Shown here: positions 4,791 to 5,707 of the stretch, piece by piece
Position numbering within the stretch: the stretch's first letter is position 1
How the letters are laid out: every line of letters starts with the position of its first letter
Assembly: GCA_943323725.2 (NCBI GenBank)
Contig: CALPIW020000115.1
Coordinates: 1-5,707 of the forward strand
DNA length: 5,707 nt
Reading direction: 5' to 3'
From: Polynucleobacter meluiroseus
GTDB lineage: Bacteria; Verrucomicrobiota; Verrucomicrobiia; Opitutales; UBA953
The notes under the pieces: generated by a model
What the model was told of the DNA's origin: nothing
Seen by the model: only the letters and a program-made list of their open reading frames with translations
Databases searched by the model: none
Made by a program: the position numbers and the translations under genes

Positions 4791-5707
4791 ATGCTCCGTC
4801 CCCTGCTCTGCTGGCTCAGCCTATCCGTCTGCCTGGCCTTCGCCGACCCGGCCCGGCCCAACATCGTCCTGATCCTCGTCGACGACCTTGGCACCGGCGA
4901 CGTGGGCTGCTTCGGCGCCAAGGACATCCGCACGCCGCACCTCGACGCTCTGGCGAAGCAAGGGACGCGCTTCACGGATTTCTACGTCGCCCAAGCGGTC
5001 TGCACGGCCAGCCGCGCCGCGCTCCTGACCGGATGCTACCCCAACCGCGTCGGGATGCAGGGTGCCCTCAATCACACGAGCCGCTTCGGTCTCAATCCCT
5101 CCGAGTGGACGCTTCCGAAGATGCTCAAAGACCGCGGCTATGCGACGGCCTGCTTCGGCAAATGGCACCTAGGCACGGTACCGGAACTTTCCGCGCCCCG
5201 CCAGGGCTTCGACGAATTCTTCGGACTGCCCTACTCCAACGATAACTCGAAATACCATCCGACGCTCGCGCCGGAGATGCCCCCGCTCCCGTTGCTCGAG
5301 GGCGAGAAAGTCGCGGAACTCGACCCGGACCAGTCGACCTTCACGGCCCGCTTCACGGCCAGAAGCATCGATTTCATCGAACGACACAAGGACCGGCCCT
5401 TCTTCCTCTACCTGCCCCACGTGATGCCGCACGTGCCGATCTTCGCCTCGGACAAGTTCAAGGGCCGCTCGAAGCGCGGCCTTTATGGAGACGTGGTGGA
5501 AGAGCTGGATGACGCGATCGGCACGCTGCTCGCCAAACTGCAGGCGACCGGACTGTACCGGAACACGCTGGTGATCTTCTTCTCCGACAACGGAGCCTGG
5601 ACGAGCTACGGCGAACACGCCGGTTCTAACGGCTCATTCCGCGAAGGGAAGCTGACCTGCTTCGAAGGGGGCATGCGCTCGCCGCTCATCGTCCGCTGGC
5701 CGGGGCA
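4791..5707 (+). CDS. secreted type I (formylglycine) sulfatase, 3' truncated by window
   Basis: The frame is open from the ATG to the window edge (305 codons plus two bases), so the C-terminal part is missing. Residues 1-18 are a Sec signal peptide. Family S1 active-site features are present in order: the metal-binding Asp pair in ILVDDLG (31-32); CTASRAALLTG (71-81), where Cys71 is the residue converted to formylglycine and Arg75 supports it; GKWHLG (Lys124, His126); LPHVMPHVP (His214); FSDNGA with metal ligands Asp266 and Asn267; and GSFREGKLTCFEGGMRSP with Lys287. It should hydrolyse sulfate esters, probably on polysaccharides or their oligosaccharides, in the periplasm or outside the cell; the substrate cannot be read from the sequence. 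The core is CxAxR rather than CxPxR. The ATG is the first start codon after an in-frame TAG at 4716. It is divergent from the porin gene. Confidence 0.95.
   Translation, partial: MLRPLLCWLSLSVCLAFADPARPNIVLILVDDLGTGDVGCFGAKDIRTPHLDALAKQGTRFTDFYVAQAVCTASRAALLTGCYPNRVGMQGALNHTSRFGLNPSEWTLPKMLKDRGYATACFGKWHLGTVPELSAPRQGFDEFFGLPYSNDNSKYHPTLAPEMPPLPLLEGEKVAELDPDQSTFTARFTARSIDFIERHKDRPFFLYLPHVMPHVPIFASDKFKGRSKRGLYGDVVEELDDAIGTLLAKLQATGLYRNTLVIFFSDNGAWTSYGEHAGSNGSFREGKLTCFEGGMRSPLIVRWPG

Noticed and set aside
4718..5245. Plus-strand open frame of 175 codons overlapping the sulfatase
   Set aside because: Pro/Arg-rich out-of-frame reading of the sulfatase gene; the true frame carries the full set of active-site motifs.

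Overview
The window is a GC-rich stretch of bacterial chromosome carrying four complete genes, one large gene cut off by the right edge, and possibly the tail of another gene at the left edge. Four of the five clear products have a Sec signal peptide and the fifth has a twin-arginine signal, so the region is devoted to exported proteins. A secreted gluconolactonase-type lactonase, NHL and other beta-propellers, a FadL-type porin, a formylglycine sulfatase, GC-rich codons and starts without Shine-Dalgarno sequences all fit the Planctomycetes-Verrucomicrobia-Chlamydiae group. I favour a verrucomicrobial, Opitutae-like organism. That placement is inference from gene content and style, not from a marker gene.

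Layout. Positions 1-153 are an open frame ending in TGA, possibly the 3' end of an unidentified gene. Positions 154-272 form a pyrimidine-rich leader. A SMP-30/gluconolactonase-like protein follows (273-1166, +). Positions 1167-1341 hold an unusual array of heptamers in both orientations. Next come a six-bladed NHL propeller (1342-2412, +) and, 4 bases later, a Tat-exported propeller-like protein (2417-3457, +). A FadL/OmpP1-type outer-membrane protein converges on them with a 6-base gap (3464-4642, -). An AT-rich divergent promoter region (4643-4790) separates it from a type I sulfatase (4791 to beyond 5707, +), whose stop codon lies outside the window.

How they may work together. Three consecutive secreted beta-propeller proteins of different families are read in one direction. 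The second and third are almost certainly co-transcribed. The sulfatase and lactonase suggest handling of sulfated or oxidised sugars in the periplasm or at the cell surface. The FadL-type protein would bring hydrophobic compounds across the outer membrane. No single pathway can be proved from the window.

The least ordinary signal is outside the genes. Tandem heptamers of the form YYCATCN sit before the first two plus-strand genes. Four-or-more C-tracts, which are G-quadruplex motifs on the other strand, end exactly 9 bases before the start codons of the lactonase and the sulfatase. The same heptamer also occurs inverted just after the lactonase gene and can pair with the copies before the NHL gene.
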